Translations under genes and position numbers: made by a program
Notes under the pieces: model-generated
Database searches by the model: none
What the model was told of the DNA's origin: nothing
The model's input: only the letters and a program-made list of their open reading frames with translations
Source of the DNA: Adiantum capillus-veneris
Taxonomy: Eukaryota; Streptophyta; Polypodiopsida; Polypodiales; Pteridaceae
Length of the DNA stretch: 64,000 nucleotides
Assembly (NCBI GenBank): GCA_014529385.2
Contig: CM043942.1
Location: 31,607,469 to 31,671,468, forward strand
Direction of reading: 5' to 3'
In this document: piece by piece, positions 1 through 11,628 of the stretch
Numbering within the stretch: the stretch's first letter is position 1
Layout of the letters: each line of letters starts with the position of its first letter

Positions 1-1809
1 AGGTCCTTGTTAGTAAAGTTGAAGTAATTTGGAACAGATTACATGCAAATTGCAAATGTCCAAGAAGAAATTGCTCTAATAGTTACCTTATATGTTTGAT
101 ATTGTTAGGTTCTCCGTGCATCTGCAATTAAAAAACATCTCCAATTGGTGTCGTTCCCCACAAGGCTTTGTTCATGATCCATTAACTGATTGTGAGAAAC
201 TATGGATTTTATCTTACTCAACTGGGTGACATTCTTTTTCAGTGGCATGCAAGGAAAAATCAAAGGTAGAAGAAATAATGCCCAACTTAAATGCGTTGTA
301 TTGTTGTTGCATTGAGTAACACGACATTTTATGTATTTGCACAAAATACATTTGCCTTAACACTAGTTTGGTACCAAAATTTTGACACTAAGTGTCCTTT
401 TTTCTAGGTTTTGAATAAAATGCCATGTCAATCGAGAAAAGAATCTCAAAATTCCTGTTTAGGGCCTTCTATACAACAATCATAGAGTTTTTGAAAATTG
501 CTTCCTTATACTTTTGAGCTTATCATGATAGATAATTGGGCCCATAAAGAGTGCTTGTGCAAAACTGCATGCAATGAACATAAAGGATAGGTACAATAAG
601 CTTAGAAAAAAAATGCCAAGGCCGAGGAAAGAATTGTACGTAGCTTAAGTATACTAGCCCCATGTTTGTCTGTGTTTTACTCAATAAAAAAATATTTTAA
701 TGTTGTATTAAATTATATTAAGTTATGTGGGTCCAATACACCAGTTTCATGCGTGGGATTATATTAGAAGTAAGACATTCTATTTGGTTAGTTTGAAGAG
801 TCTTCACGTTATCTAAACATGTACGCTCCCCAAGTAAAAAGTTAGCTAAAAACTATAGTTGTGTAGGTAAGCTATAATCTTGCACCTCAAAATTGCACTC
901 ACTAAATTTTTTTTTTTGCATCCTAGAGTTATAAACTAGAAACATTAAAATAACTTTGAAACTTTCTATCAATTTCAAAATAGCATAGCTAATTCCTCAA
1001 CTCGATAGATTATGCATGACAAAATTTTGAAAAGCAACTTGGTTTATGAGATTCATGTAAGATTGGACGCAAAATAAAATATGTAGTTTTTTTTGGTATT
1101 AACCTACAGATTCACTTCGGATCATAGCTTTGCATTAAGATTGCATCAAATTTTTGATACAAGCTTTGATAGCTCAAATTGCCCCCTTATTAGCAATTTT
1201 AAGATTGCATCAAATTTTGATACAAGCTTTGAAAGCTCAAATTTCCCTCTTATTAGCAATTTTAAGATTGCATTTTTTTTTCTTACTATTTTTAATAGGC
1301 ATGAAAATTAGTAATTATCTATTGCCAAGGATTCACAAACTTGAGGAATAGTTTTGTTTTATGATGTTTTTGAGAGAACATTTTAAATTTTCGGTGAAAA
1401 TTTCAGTTTCGAACTCGAACTTATTATGATCAATCTCTTAGGATAGTGCTCAATTTGACATGGAAAAAAATCCTCATTTCTATTTTGCTCATAAGCTAAC
1501 TCCTTGATGAGCAACACTTCAAGAATTGGTTTCTAGCTTCACAAATCAAATCCAAAAAGTCAGAAGCAAAACAAGACACTTTATTTTCTCAAGACACATG
1601 AGTGTCCGATCACAGAACTAGAGTTTAACCACTATTGTTGGCTCGAAATGTTGCTAGGGGTACAACTCAGTGGTTCACATGTCCTTGCTCTTGGAATGGT
1701 AAAGTTCATCAAATGGGGGAACTTGTTTCAGCATTTCTTTCAAATTCTTCCATTTGCCTCCTCTATTCTCCAGTTTAACTCAGTCAACCCATGCATGTTG
1801 CCTTTGCAG
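1..1809 (+). other. Upstream intron of the nitrilase gene (partial)
   Basis: AT-rich non-coding sequence before the first visible nitrilase exon. It ends in a pyrimidine-rich stretch and a TTTGCAG acceptor at 1803-1809. I searched it for the exon carrying the nitrilase catalytic Glu (FPEAF-type motif) and did not find it, so that exon probably lies upstream of the window. Apart from a short tandem repeat at 1135-1271 nothing is recognisable. Confidence 0.6.
1135..1271. repeat. Tandem repeat, 63-64 bp unit, about 2.2 copies
   Basis: The unit starts TTAAGATTGCATCAAATTTT and restarts at 1135, 1199 and 1262, the last copy being cut short by a T-run. The two full copies differ at only a few positions. 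It makes short open frames that repeat the same peptide in two frames; these are not genes. Confidence 0.85.
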
Positions 1810-2103
1810 GGCCTGAAGTTGACCGACTAGCAAGCATTGCAGCCAAATATAAAGTGCACCTGGTCATGGGAGTTATCGAGCGAGCGGGTGGAACTCTACA
1901 TTGTGCTGTTGTTTTCTTTGATGGACAAGGTCAATACCTGGGGAAACACAGAAAACTTATGCCAACTGCTTCTGAGCGACTGATATGGGGCTTTGGCGAT
2001 GGATCTACAATGCCCGTTCTTGAAACACAGGTTGGGCGCATAGGAGCTTTGATCTGTTGGGAGAACAGAATGCCTCTTTTACGAACGGCAATGTACGGAA
2101 AAG
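1810..2103 (+). CDS. NIT4: Nitrilase (NIT4 type), internal exon with catalytic Lys and Cys
   Basis: This exon encodes about 98 residues of a plant nitrilase. Visible landmarks are [14 protein letters not shown] at the start, then [12 protein letters not shown], the Lys-bearing [17 protein letters not shown], and the nucleophile Cys in ALICWENR. From family knowledge, plant NIT4 enzymes act on beta-cyano-L-alanine in cytosolic cyanide detoxification, giving asparagine, or aspartate and ammonia. The acceptor is TTTGCAG at 1803-1809 and the donor GTTAGT starts at 2104, which splits a Gly codon (phase 1). The frame is uninterrupted and both visible catalytic residues are present, so the gene looks functional here. 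The third catalytic residue (Glu) is in an exon not seen. Other nitrilase paralogues cannot be excluded. Confidence 0.93.
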
Positions 2104-2242
2104 GTTAGTTAGCCAGGTGCATGTTTTTAGTTTCTTTTGGATTCAAGGATATGTGAATAGTGTGCCGTTTGTCCACTTATACATCAAGCAAAAAGGCATG
2201 TCCATGAGTTGAGGTGGCACTCCTATTGTTTGTTTGTGACAG

Positions 2243-2524
2243 GCATTGAGCTGTATTGTGCGCCTACAGCAGATTCAAGGCCTAGTTGGCAGGCATCAAT
2301 GACACACATTGCCTTAGAAGGAGGTTGCTTTGTTCTGTCAGCAAATCAATTCTGCCGTCGAAAAGATTATCCTCCACCACCTGAATACATTTTTGAAGGA
2401 TTAGAAGAAGAACCTTCTCCTGACACAGTTGTATGCCCGGGGGGTAGTGTCATTGTCTCTCCCCTAGGAACTGTGTTAGCAGGACCAAATTATGAGGATG
2501 AGGCACTTGTATTTGCAGATCTTG
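2243..2524 (+). CDS. NIT4: Nitrilase (NIT4 type), penultimate exon
   Basis: This exon follows the previous one after a 139-bp intron (GTTAGT at 2104, GACAG acceptor ending at 2242). It encodes about 94 residues: [20 protein letters not shown], then [20 protein letters not shown], then a Pro/Glu-rich loop [10 protein letters not shown], and [20 protein letters not shown] followed by EALVFADL. These are the expected C-terminal half of the nitrilase fold and match the plant NIT4 pattern, including the KDYPPPPEY loop. The exon ends at CTTG with donor GTGAGT at 2525, phase 1. No stop or frameshift is present. Confidence 0.93.
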
Positions 2525-3370
2525 GTGAGTGACTAAATACTTAAATAGCAAGAACTTGGGTAATGTTTGTATCCACACGCGTTGTTTTCTATTTTTGTTT
2601 GAGTTTTAAAAAAAGCCTCATCAAAGGTCAAAGGCTGCCAACAACGCGGCAAACAAAACATCCAAGTCAAGGGTCTAAGTCGGAGGGAGGAGGAATAGGG
2701 AAAAAGGAAGGAAAGTCAAAACAACCAGCCATCGTTTGCTGCTAGCAAGAAGGGGCTAAGGCATTTTTGTAATCTGCATTTTACTCAACAATCTATAAAA
2801 AATCACACCTCTTCAATCTGACATAAAAACGTCAGAGTATGTTGGTTAAGTTCTAAATTGGGTTAGTCTTGTCAAAGCACCTCCAATAACTGGAGTAGAC
2901 GAACACAAGAGCAAGTGAAATGATGTACTTGGCATCATCCTAGGACTACCTATAGATGCCAATCAAAGTGGCTAATACAGATGACTACTCCACTAGTCAA
3001 TTTGAAGAAAGGGATGCAAGGAAAGAAATAGGGCTAGGATATGGAAGCCAATTTCTGAAAGGGATTGTTTAATTTGTGGTACACGTTGGAGAAAAAATCA
3101 TGGATCCACTACACTAGGAGACAAAAACACTGGGACCAAAACCTGAGCCAAAGGATGTTGAGCGGTAGAGGTAAAAGCACAAGTAATAAGTATCGGGCAT
3201 AGGTCATTGGGCAAATTGAGAAGCCACTGCTACAAAAACATAGCTTTGTCTGCTGGCTCGTAAAGGTAGAGCCAGCCATTTAACTCCACTACAAAATCTC
3301 GCATCCCATGGCTGTGCATATCTTTGTTCACCGTTTTAAAAGTTCTCAAAAAGTCTCAGTGCACACACAC
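2525..3370. other. Intron sequence without recognised feature
   Basis: About 850 bp after the donor site hold no long frame and no recognisable repeat. The last bases, GCACACACAC at 3361-3370, are the left target-site copy of the adjacent LINE. Confidence 0.6.
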
Positions 3371-4790
3371 TTTTTTTTTAGTAATGTTAGATTGAATTAC
3401 CAATGGGAAACCTCAAAATGAGGAAAACCCATAAAAAGTATTACAAATAGTAAATCAGAAACAGTCAAAGTAGAGCTCGAAATAAACGGGGAGCTCGTCC
3501 AAGGTCATAGGCAACTTGAAGAGACTGTCTGAGAGATATCTTGAAGAAGGAAACATATTCCGCTTGAATCTGCTGAAAGATAAGGGAATTCTGTGCCCTC
3601 CTTACTATCCAAAGCACCCAGAATCTAACCCAACCGAAAAAGTATGCATACGGCTGCAGCAATGGTGGAAGCACTCCAAAAATCCAGAAAAATTTACCAA
3701 AACGTATGCCAAGGAAATGTGAGCGAAGAGCTGTAGAGATGCAATCCACAAACTGTTGTGTGTGAGAACAAGACCACAGTAAATGTGGAATATTCTCAAT
3801 GCCTGCACCACAGTGAATGCATCACGAGGAGGCCGCCAATCTTCTAGAGCGCAGAAATTTGCCAATCGAGAGAACCCCAACGATACATCTCCACATAAAC
3901 AATCGCTCCTTGAGAGGTAGTTTAGCATGCCACACTTTCATAACTTTACTCCACCACCAAGTAACACTCTTATTCATATTCCATACCTTGTTACAGTGTT
4001 CTTGGATCCAAGAAGATGACTGCAAGTGATAGTACACTTTCTTTGTAGATATCGAATTAATCAAAGCAGCAGCGTAGAGCCAATCACAAAGTCGATTGTC
4101 CTTAACCAGCGGCGGCGGAATGGGAGATATCGAGTGAACCGGTGTCCCACATGCGCTTATAGTGTAGTCCAATCCCATAGGCAAGAGCAACGTGTCTAAA
4201 TGAGAACACCCGTCTATCACATCTGCTATTCTATCAATACCTTTTTGGGAGAGAAAATAAGCCTGTCTAGGAGAGTGTTGAACAAGAGTTTGATCAAAAA
4301 CTCGGCTCCAATGCAAACTTTCCGATTGAAGTGAATTTCCATATGCGTCATCTCTACCATTCCACAACAATTGCCGCGTGACCAACTTCCAATCTGCCAC
4401 AAGATTGGAAGCAATAAGGCATCTAGGAATTGTGGCTTCAAAGTTACAAAAACCACATCCAAGTACGACTGTTGCCAATCACCGAAAGCCGGCGTAGAAA
4501 TCGCATGAGAGCACAAAAACGTCAACATCTGCGTCCAGGGCTGTTTTCGTTCAAGCAGCACCAATAACAAAGTAGCCTTCCTTGTTGTAACATGAGAACA
4601 CAAATGTAGAATATTCAGACCACCACAACGCTTTGGAGTACACAACTTGTCCATCGCAAGCAATCTTAGGCCCTTTTTCTGAGAGGAAGTAGACCAGAAG
4701 TGCTCTAGAATCCGGGACATAGAAACCCGAAGACGACGGGGTGGCCAATGCAACAGTGGCAGGAAAAATTGCATGTATGCCACCAAGCAT
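3371..4790 (-). mobile_element. 5'-truncated L1-type LINE with poly(A) tail and target duplication
   Basis: Read on the minus strand, this is the C-terminal part of an L1-type ORF2. A segment with LCTPKRCGGLNI (4665-4610) matches the conserved LINE region after the reverse transcriptase. A zf-RVT-like region with VWHAKLPLKERLFMWR (about 3960-3900) follows. The frame is broken several times (pieces at 4885-4226, 4478-3822, 3928-3605 and 3749-3465). The 3' end is a run of nine A on the minus strand (3371-3379 on plus). GCACACACAC occurs on both sides (3361-3370 and 4791-4800), consistent with a target-site duplication of at least 10 bp. A 5'-truncated, dead copy. Confidence 0.85.

Positions 4791-4839
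<49 letters not shown>
4791..4839. repeat. (CA)n microsatellite at the 5' side of the LINE
   Basis: A pure CA run of about 48 bp immediately abuts the 5' truncation point of the minus-strand LINE. The opposite flank carries only GCACACACAC, so the long run may have expanded from the target-site copy. Frames running through it on both strands are artefacts. Confidence 0.9.
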
Positions 4840-4843
<4 letters not shown>

Positions 4844-4889
4844 TGCATATATGTCATGAATTTTGGCCCTTAGGTTCTGCCACACAATA

Positions 4890-5660
4890 TGTTATTTCAT
4901 GTGGGTGATTGGCATGCAGGATTGTTTGTTGGCACTTGGGTTGCAATCACTGGTTATGATTTGACTCGCTAGATATGTACTTTGCAGCTTGAGTCTCTGA
5001 GCATATGTTCAACCAGTGTGGAGGGCAGTCTGTTGTTTGTTGATGAGAGTGGGCATTCATGATGGGTTTCCAACGTGGGGGGTAGCTGCATGGCTTTGGT
5101 GATTTCTGCGGTCATACATCTTTTTTCAGGGCTCATCTACAAATTTGCTCTTCATGCTTACTTCATTGGGATATAGACCAGGCACACTGCAGATGATTCC
5201 AGATACAGGTCATTAGTTGGACTACTATCAGAGAGAGTTTTTCCTACGATCAGCAACATCACTCTTTTGTGGAAGGCTCATTGTGCTCACATTCTGGGCT
5301 CACAGGCTTCTCCTACATCCACCACTTTTTAGCTATTTGGAATGAGCTGCTACATACACTTCGTAGCTCGTGGGATACTTCTGCAGGCTCCTCCAGGGCT
5401 GCAAAGAGGTGTAGATTCTCCTTCACATATGGGTGAAATCTTTAATTCTTTGGATCATGGTCACATCACATGACATTATGCACCTTCCTAGTGGTTCATT
5501 TATATTCCTCATATAGGCCACCTTGATATGTATCTAATCCTATTGTCATCCTTGTCTTGTACATCCTTTGGGTAATAGGCCATTGAGCATCTCGAGAGGT
5601 CTCTCTTGTACACAATATACTATCACCTTTCTTGTGAAAAAAAATACATACATAAACAAA
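4890..5660 (+). mobile_element. LINE 3'-terminal fragment (plus strand, decayed)
   Basis: This stretch matches 6917-7845 base for base over long blocks, for example CACATTCTGGGCTCACA and CCTACATCCACCA. Both encode decayed C-terminal LINE peptide such as ISNITLLWKAHCAHILGSQ. It ends near 5640 with GTGAAAAAAAATAC, a plausible poly(A) tail. There is no intact frame. It is likely an independently truncated copy of the family next to it. Confidence 0.7.
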
Positions 5661-5689
5661 AGAATGGATAAATAATATAAATAAAGTTG

Positions 5690-7845
5690 GTGCACAGGTT
5701 ATTGGAGCTAGCTACAGGATTCACAGAGGGGTTGCTGTTCATATGAGAGAGATTAATGAGGCTATTCCACCTGACCGACATGGCTACATTGGGGGACATA
5801 CTCTTTTACCTTCTCATCAAGGTTGGTGGGGGTACTTCAATCCTCGCTCAAGAGCCCTATTTGTTGCTTAGCAGGGAACTTGTAGCGCAGATAGTGTGTC
5901 GTGCTCTCTATAGTGGGTGCTCCTCAGTGCAATGTGCGTGACAATCTCACTCAAACAGACTGAAACCAAGGAACAAATAGATAACAACTGAGCTCACAGA
6001 GACACCACAACACCACAGCAGACCACAACATATGACTCAACTATCTCAAAGAACTGATACAGACTCTGGCGTGGCAACACACTCAGTTCCAGCCCAGGAC
6101 TCACAGGTACAATGGGGTGTCGAGGCTAAGATGTGCAGGGATGGTGAAGCAGTGCTGTGTAGACTCGCTACTCTAGACGACGACGCTGGACCATATATCT
6201 AGAAGATGATCCGATGACCTAACAACTGCTACTTATATGTACAATCATAAAGAGCCACCAACGGCTCATAATGTCAGCCATCTAAATATATCCCCAACTG
6301 ATAACTGAGTGGTGGTGACCTGGCCACGATATCCACTAGACCACCGTTTGTATCCCCTGCCATGTGTCACTGCCCAGCCAAGAGAGTCCGTCCAGTCCAG
6401 TGTGAACCAGCCTCAGCCAACTGTAACTGTGTGTCCTGTGAAAGTGACACTGTAGCCTGCTACAGGAACTCTAGTCTTTAGCATTGCTGAGACTAATCAT
6501 CATGGACGTCACATTGGACTCAAGTTTCAGGGTGAGGTTCCACTTGATCAGTAGTTGACGGCCCATTGGCAGCTTGTTAGAGTGGTAGGCTCTTTCCGGA
6601 GGAGATCATGTGTTGATCCTGTGTTCACTATTGTGGAGGCCCCACTTTGGAGATTGTGGATTCGGCAAGGAAAAACCCCTTGTTAACTTGGATTGGGATC
6701 CTGGTGAGTGGCAGTGGCCTTCGTCGTGCGAGGATGGAGCCCCTCTATCCTTTATTGAGTACAGTGTGTCCCTTGGGAGGAGGTTTCTTTTGCGGACCCA
6801 CCACCCACCTCACCATCCACGCCAGTCACATGTATGGCAAGAGACGTGCATTTTCCTTGCTTTCTAGCGGCAGTTTTGGTCATACATCTGAACTCTCTGG
6901 ATCAACCGTAGAATATATTTTTTTTCATGTGGATGCTAGCACACGCAGTATTGCCTAATGGCACTTGGGCTGTAGTCACTGGTCATGATCCCCGACGTCT
7001 GAGATGTACTGTAGAGCCCGAGTCCTTGAGGCACTAGTTCTGGGTTTGTCTATATGCGCAACCAATGTGTGATAGTTTGTTGTTTGTTGATTATACTAGG
7101 CATCCATGATGGGTTCGTATGTGGGAGGCAGTTCCATGGCTTTTGGAATTTCTGGGGTCACACACCTTTTTTCAGGGCCCGCCGACAAATCTGGCCTTCA
7201 TGCTTACTCCCCTAGGATATAGACCGAGTACTCTAGAGATGATCCCAGATGGAGGTCACTAGTAGTTTCACCATGATATGCAACATCACGCTTTGGACCA
7301 TGTGGAAGGCTCGATGTGCCCACATTCTGGGCTCACAATCCTCCCCTACATCCACCATTTTGACAGCCATTTGGATTGAGCTGCTGCATACTCTTTGCAG
7401 TCAGCGAGATTCTTCAGCTGGCTCCTCCAGGCTAGCGGAGCCATAGTTACCTAGAACGGGGAATGGGGAATAACAATGGGCATGAAACGCCATTGGCGGT
7501 TATGGATATTCACGTCTGAAACACGGAAAGGGAAGCTGGAATGGGAACGGGGAACGAAGACTAGAAATGGCCACTCCCTATAACTATGAGCGGAGCAGCA
7601 TCCATGCATCTTTCTTCACACATGGGCGAGGTCGTCAACTTTTTTTAGTTGAGATTATGCCCACATTACATGGCATTATGCACCTCCCAATGGTTCATTT
7701 TACACTTATCGTAGAGATCACCTTGATGTTTATATAGCCTACACATTGCTACCTCACTTTTGTACTCCTCTAGGTGATAGGCTATTGAGCATCTCTAGAG
7801 GTCTCTCATCCATGCTTCTTAGCACGTTTCGTGCAAGACCAATGC
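5690..7845 (+). mobile_element. LINE C-terminal fragment, split by a solo LTR
   Basis: Decayed plus-strand LINE sequence before (5690-5880) and after (6471-7845) the solo LTR. Recognisable coding traces include HTLLPSHQGWWGYFNPRSRA near 5800, and ITLWTMWKARCAHILGSQ near 7270, the conserved LINE C-terminal WxxWKAR motif. The last 900 bp parallel the fragment at 4890-5660. Against that copy it has an extra block of roughly 140 bp around 7442-7585, rich in GGGAA-like repeats. Many stops and shifts; non-functional. Confidence 0.65.
5881..6464. mobile_element. Solo LTR, 584 bp, with 6-bp target duplication
   Basis: The element begins TGTAGCGCAGATAG and ends CCTGCTACA. GGAACT stands on both sides (5875-5880 and 6465-6470). 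The whole block is closely similar to 59090-59649, the LTR of the large minus-strand gypsy element at the right end. In the flanking LINE the reading continues across the site once the LTR and one target copy are ignored. A solo LTR formed by LTR-LTR recombination is the simplest reading. A TSD of 5 bp with an extra T at the LTR end is also possible. Confidence 0.88.
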
Positions 7846-7849
7846 ATTT

Positions 7850-10115
7850 GGGACATCTTTCCATTTTGTAAGGCAGTTGAGTGGGCACGCCAATCAGGAT
7901 AGTCTAGAGCTTTCATGCTTTTTGATTTTGAGAAAGTTTATGATAGTGTAAATTGGGGTTTTCTAGAGGGCACTATACATCGGATGGATTTCCCCTTACA
8001 GTGGATCAGAGGTGTAGCTGCATTATAATGTACTGCCTCCAGTGCCATCACGATTAGAGGCTGCATTGGACGGAGATTCCTTTGCTTGTTTAGCTTGACA
8101 GGGATGCCTCTTGGAAGCTTACTCTTTTCTGTTTTTGTCTAGGCCATGTCCCTCTTCTTGCAACATGGATGTAGCGGATAGGATGAATAAGGATTTCTTT
8201 GCATACTTCTGGGAGCGTCCCAAGGGGACTTCTATTAGGGCCTCACAAGATTCTGCAGACAGGCTGCACACGGATCCTGATGAGGTCTTTGACATAGCTT
8301 CAGATTATTTTGAGCATTTGTTTAGTGCAGATCAACTGATTGATGATGTTTTGCATGCCAGAGAAGAGGTTTGGTCTCATGTTCAGCCTCTGGTTACTGA
8401 GGTTATATGCGACACTTTACTAGTCCCCTCCTTAATGTAGGAGATGCATGATGCAGTGGTTGGCCTAGATGGTGCATCTTGTCTTGGAGAGGATGGGTTG
8501 ACTCCATAGTTTTTGCACTATTGTTGGGATTTATTTAGCCCCGTTATGCTTTCCGGCTTACAACATAGTTTTGACCCAAGCGAGATGCCTGCCTCCATAT
8601 GTTTTGGACTCATTTCTCTTATACTGGAAGGCGGAGATGCATTGTTCCTTTGACAGTGGAATCAGACCACTCTCATGCCTTTCATATATAAGATCTTTGC
8701 TCGCATGATTAATCTGCGCTTGAAACCATTTATGCTTGACCTCATCCATGCTTCACAGACAATTTTTGTGCAGGATCGATGTATTTTGGATAACATCTTC
8801 ACTTGAGTGGCCTCGTCAGATAGAACAGCCAGTAGCTTCATGCTTCTCGATTTTGAGAAGGCTTAGGATAGAGTAGATTTGGGTTTCTTGGAGGGCACTA
8901 TATAGAGCATGGGTTTCCCTTTGTAGTGGATCAGAGGTGTATCTACATTATACCGTACTGCTTCCAACATTGAGCGGCCACATTCGACAACGTTTTCCTT
9001 TGTCTCGTCTAGTCGGACAAGGATGTCCCTTGGCAGCCTACTTCTTTCCGTTTCTGGTTGAGGCCATGTCTCTCTTCTTGCACGGCAGGACACCACAATT
9101 GCGAGGTCTTGCTATGTCTTTGGATGGCTGGCCAGATTTTTTGGATCAGGAGTATGGAGTTGACACTATGCTCTTTGTACGCTATGACACACCCACCTTG
9201 GACAAGCTCTCACTACCTTTTGCTTGGCTAGTGGTGCTCTCATCAGTGGGCTTCTGGTTTTCTTGTAGGATTTGATGAGGAGTGCCAGTGGGTGCGCATG
9301 ATAATTTTACTTGGCTACCAAGAGGACAAACTTGCAAATATTTGGGTTTCCATGTTGGCATTGATGTGTCGATTAAGCAGCAGCTTGCGCCCGTTTTACT
9401 GCCTATTAGGAAGAAACTTTGCCATTGGTCTTCCTTGCATTTGTTATTGGGGTCCATGTTGGCATTGATGTGTCAGTTGAGCAGCGGTTTGCGCCCGTTT
9501 TACTTTCTATCAAGAAGAAACTTTGCCAGTGGTCTTCCTTGCATTTGTCTTTGGCTAGCAGAGCCCTTTTGATGAACCGAGTTCTTCTTTCCATGGCTTG
9601 GTGCACGACATCTTGCATGACTCGTCGTTCTGGTGCCATGGCGCGTCTATGGGGCGTAGTGTGTAACTTTCTATGGGGTGGGTTAGCTGGATCTATCGAC
9701 ACACAACCGCGAGTTCATTGGGACATAGTTATTTTGCCTACAGAGGAAGGACATTTGATCCAAAGATGTAGAGCAATTCATTGCTTTCAAGCTCATAGTA
9801 CATGGCTTGTTTCCAGACTCTGAGCCTTTGAAACAATTTCTTTACCATGCTTTGTCATGTGCCTCTCCTCGGTTTGGGTCTATGGTTAGTGTAGGAGCTT
9901 GGGGTCCAACCATCAGATCTATCGTTACAGATGCTCCTTTGGATATGGTTCATTTGTCACCCTTTATGTGCTGCTTGTTGAGAATCTGGAAGGACCCGTG
10001 CCTTGTTTTGATTCCACACTCACCTTCTTGTCGGGAGGAGATAGCGAGACAGCCACTTATTGGGAATGCATATGTGAGAGATTCAAAAGGGTGCAGCCAA
10101 GAGAGCGGACTCTCG
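7850..10115 (+). mobile_element. L1-type LINE remnant: linker, reverse transcriptase and C-terminal region
   Basis: Consecutive decayed pieces of a plus-strand LINE pol. An RT fragment with FDFEKVYDSVNWGFLEGTI lies at 7918-7975. At 8170-8437 a better preserved frame (MNKDFFAYFWERPKGTSIRA) corresponds to the region before the RT. A second RT block at 8740-9180 has LLDFEKA and QDRCILDNIF. The post-RT region at 9440-9820 includes ALLMNRVLLSMAWC. Because RT motif A occurs twice (about 7920 and 8845), this is at least two overlapping copies or a duplication. Stops are frequent. It is not a gene. Confidence 0.75.
9351..9549. repeat. Tandem duplication, 104-bp period, inside LINE remnant
   Basis: CATGTTGGCATTGATGTGTC occurs at 9351 and again at 9455, and the following 90 bp are nearly the same, with GCGCCCGTTTTACT and GAAGAAACTTTGCCA in both. 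The period is not a multiple of three, so the duplication itself shifts the frame. Confidence 0.88.
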
Positions 10116-10124
10116 TAGCTGCTT

Positions 10125-10795
10125 TTTTTTTCCTTTTTGCAAGAAAAGATCTTTCCATTAGTTAAGAAAACTGCCCAATGGCTACAACCTGCTCTTGCTA
10201 GAAAGGGCTACATCAAAATGTGGGGAGACTCCTAATGAAAAGGTAAAATATATACAATGATGGATAAATTAGGATGTGGTAGAGGGAACAACCACACTAC
10301 GTGCGCCATGAACCATGGTGAAGAAGGGCCCTGGTCGCCAAAGTCACAAGAAGGCCCCGTAGGGCTCTTGCATGCGGTTAGAGCAGCCCTGAAGTTTCTC
10401 AAACTGGCCCCCCAAGTGTATGGATCAGCTCCAGCCAAATGTCACAGACAGTCTCTTCCGGTGGGACGGGTGGAGCCTCAAAGATGCGGAAGCAGCGGGC
10501 TTTCCAGATGAACCACAGTGTGAGGCTGCATATGAGCTTCCAACAACACTCTCTATCTCTGCTCCACTCCTGAGGAACAAGCTCTGTTGCGGGCTGGAGT
10601 GTACGCCGGCCCTCCTGTATCACAATCATCTTGTTGATTGAAGCCATCTCAAAGCAAAGTGTTGGGCGTGTGAGTGTGGACAAGCTACATGGGGAGATAT
10701 GACTACAATTTGAGCTATCCTCCACTAGTAGGATGATAGTGATATGGGGGGTCGACCTACACTCCAGCTTGCTAGTGCGGCTAGAAGACAAGACA
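10125..10795 (-). mobile_element. LINE 3'-terminal fragment on the minus strand
   Basis: The minus-strand frame 10791-10399 encodes a LINE C-terminus with SLTLWFIWKARCFRIFEAPP and DIWLELIHTL, the same motif as in the plus-strand copies but a different subfamily. The element's 3' end is marked by a T-rich stretch on the plus strand at 10121-10131, the complement of a poly(A) tail, after GCAAGAAAAGATC-type sequence. It is 5' truncated near 10795; no clear target duplication was found. Confidence 0.72.
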
Positions 10796-11189
10796 TGGGC
10801 TTTGGATAGGTGAACTCTGACTCGAACACCTTCTCTTCATGCATGATAGCTCAATCCTAAAATTTCTACATCGATAAGAAAAGGAACCTCCCTGGTTTGC
10901 CGCCTAATCCTTCTCTCACCCAAACACAATTGCTTTTCCTCTTGTTCTGTTTATTTTAAAATGGCTTGGAGTTCTACCATTGGACCACGGCCCTAGAAAG
11001 GGGTCGCAGGTTGGATTGGAGGTCCTTTTGGTGTGTTGATACGGGCTGTGTTTTTTGCTACCTTTTGATAGTCCTTTCCTTTTGTGCTCTGCTTGGCTGT
11101 TAGGAATCTTGCTCGGGTTGGCTCTCTTTTATTTGCTTGTGATATTGTCTTTGTTGAAGATGCATTCGGTACAGGTCATGAATATTAGC
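10796..11189. other. Unassigned sequence
   Basis: Between the LINE fragment and the gypsy LTR there is about 390 bp with only short, unsupported frames. It may belong to the LINE remnants but I see no recognisable motif. Confidence 0.5.
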
Positions 11190-11628
11190 TGTAACATTTA
11201 ATGGTCTAGTAACTTGTGTGTAGCGGAAAATAGCATGAACATAGTGAGCATTTCATTAGAATAGCTTCCTAATGAGAATAACAAGACTGCTTGGGTGGAG
11301 AGAGCAACAAAAAGCATAACACCTAGTTAGATAGCATGAACAATACTTCAAAAGAGAGAGAAATTAAGCAATTGACAACAGTTGAGGACCGGATTTGCAT
11401 GGAGCCGGTCCCCCCTCCAAAAGGCTTTGTATTATGGTTTCTCCCATCAAGAGAGACATTTTACAATACAATTCTTTGTGTTCCTTCAATACTAGCTAAT
11501 GCAATGAAGATGGAAACTTCATGCACTAAGCAAAATACTTATCAAACACAACATCAATTCCCTCACGGTCTCAGACCCAAGACCTCACACACCTTCGAAG
11601 ATGGTGAGAGCTAGCAGGGTATGAGAGT

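Noticed and set aside
1-1809. Possible first nitrilase exon with the catalytic Glu
   Set aside because: I looked for an FPEAF- or GGYPRG-like coding patch in all plus frames and found none; the exon is assumed to be upstream.
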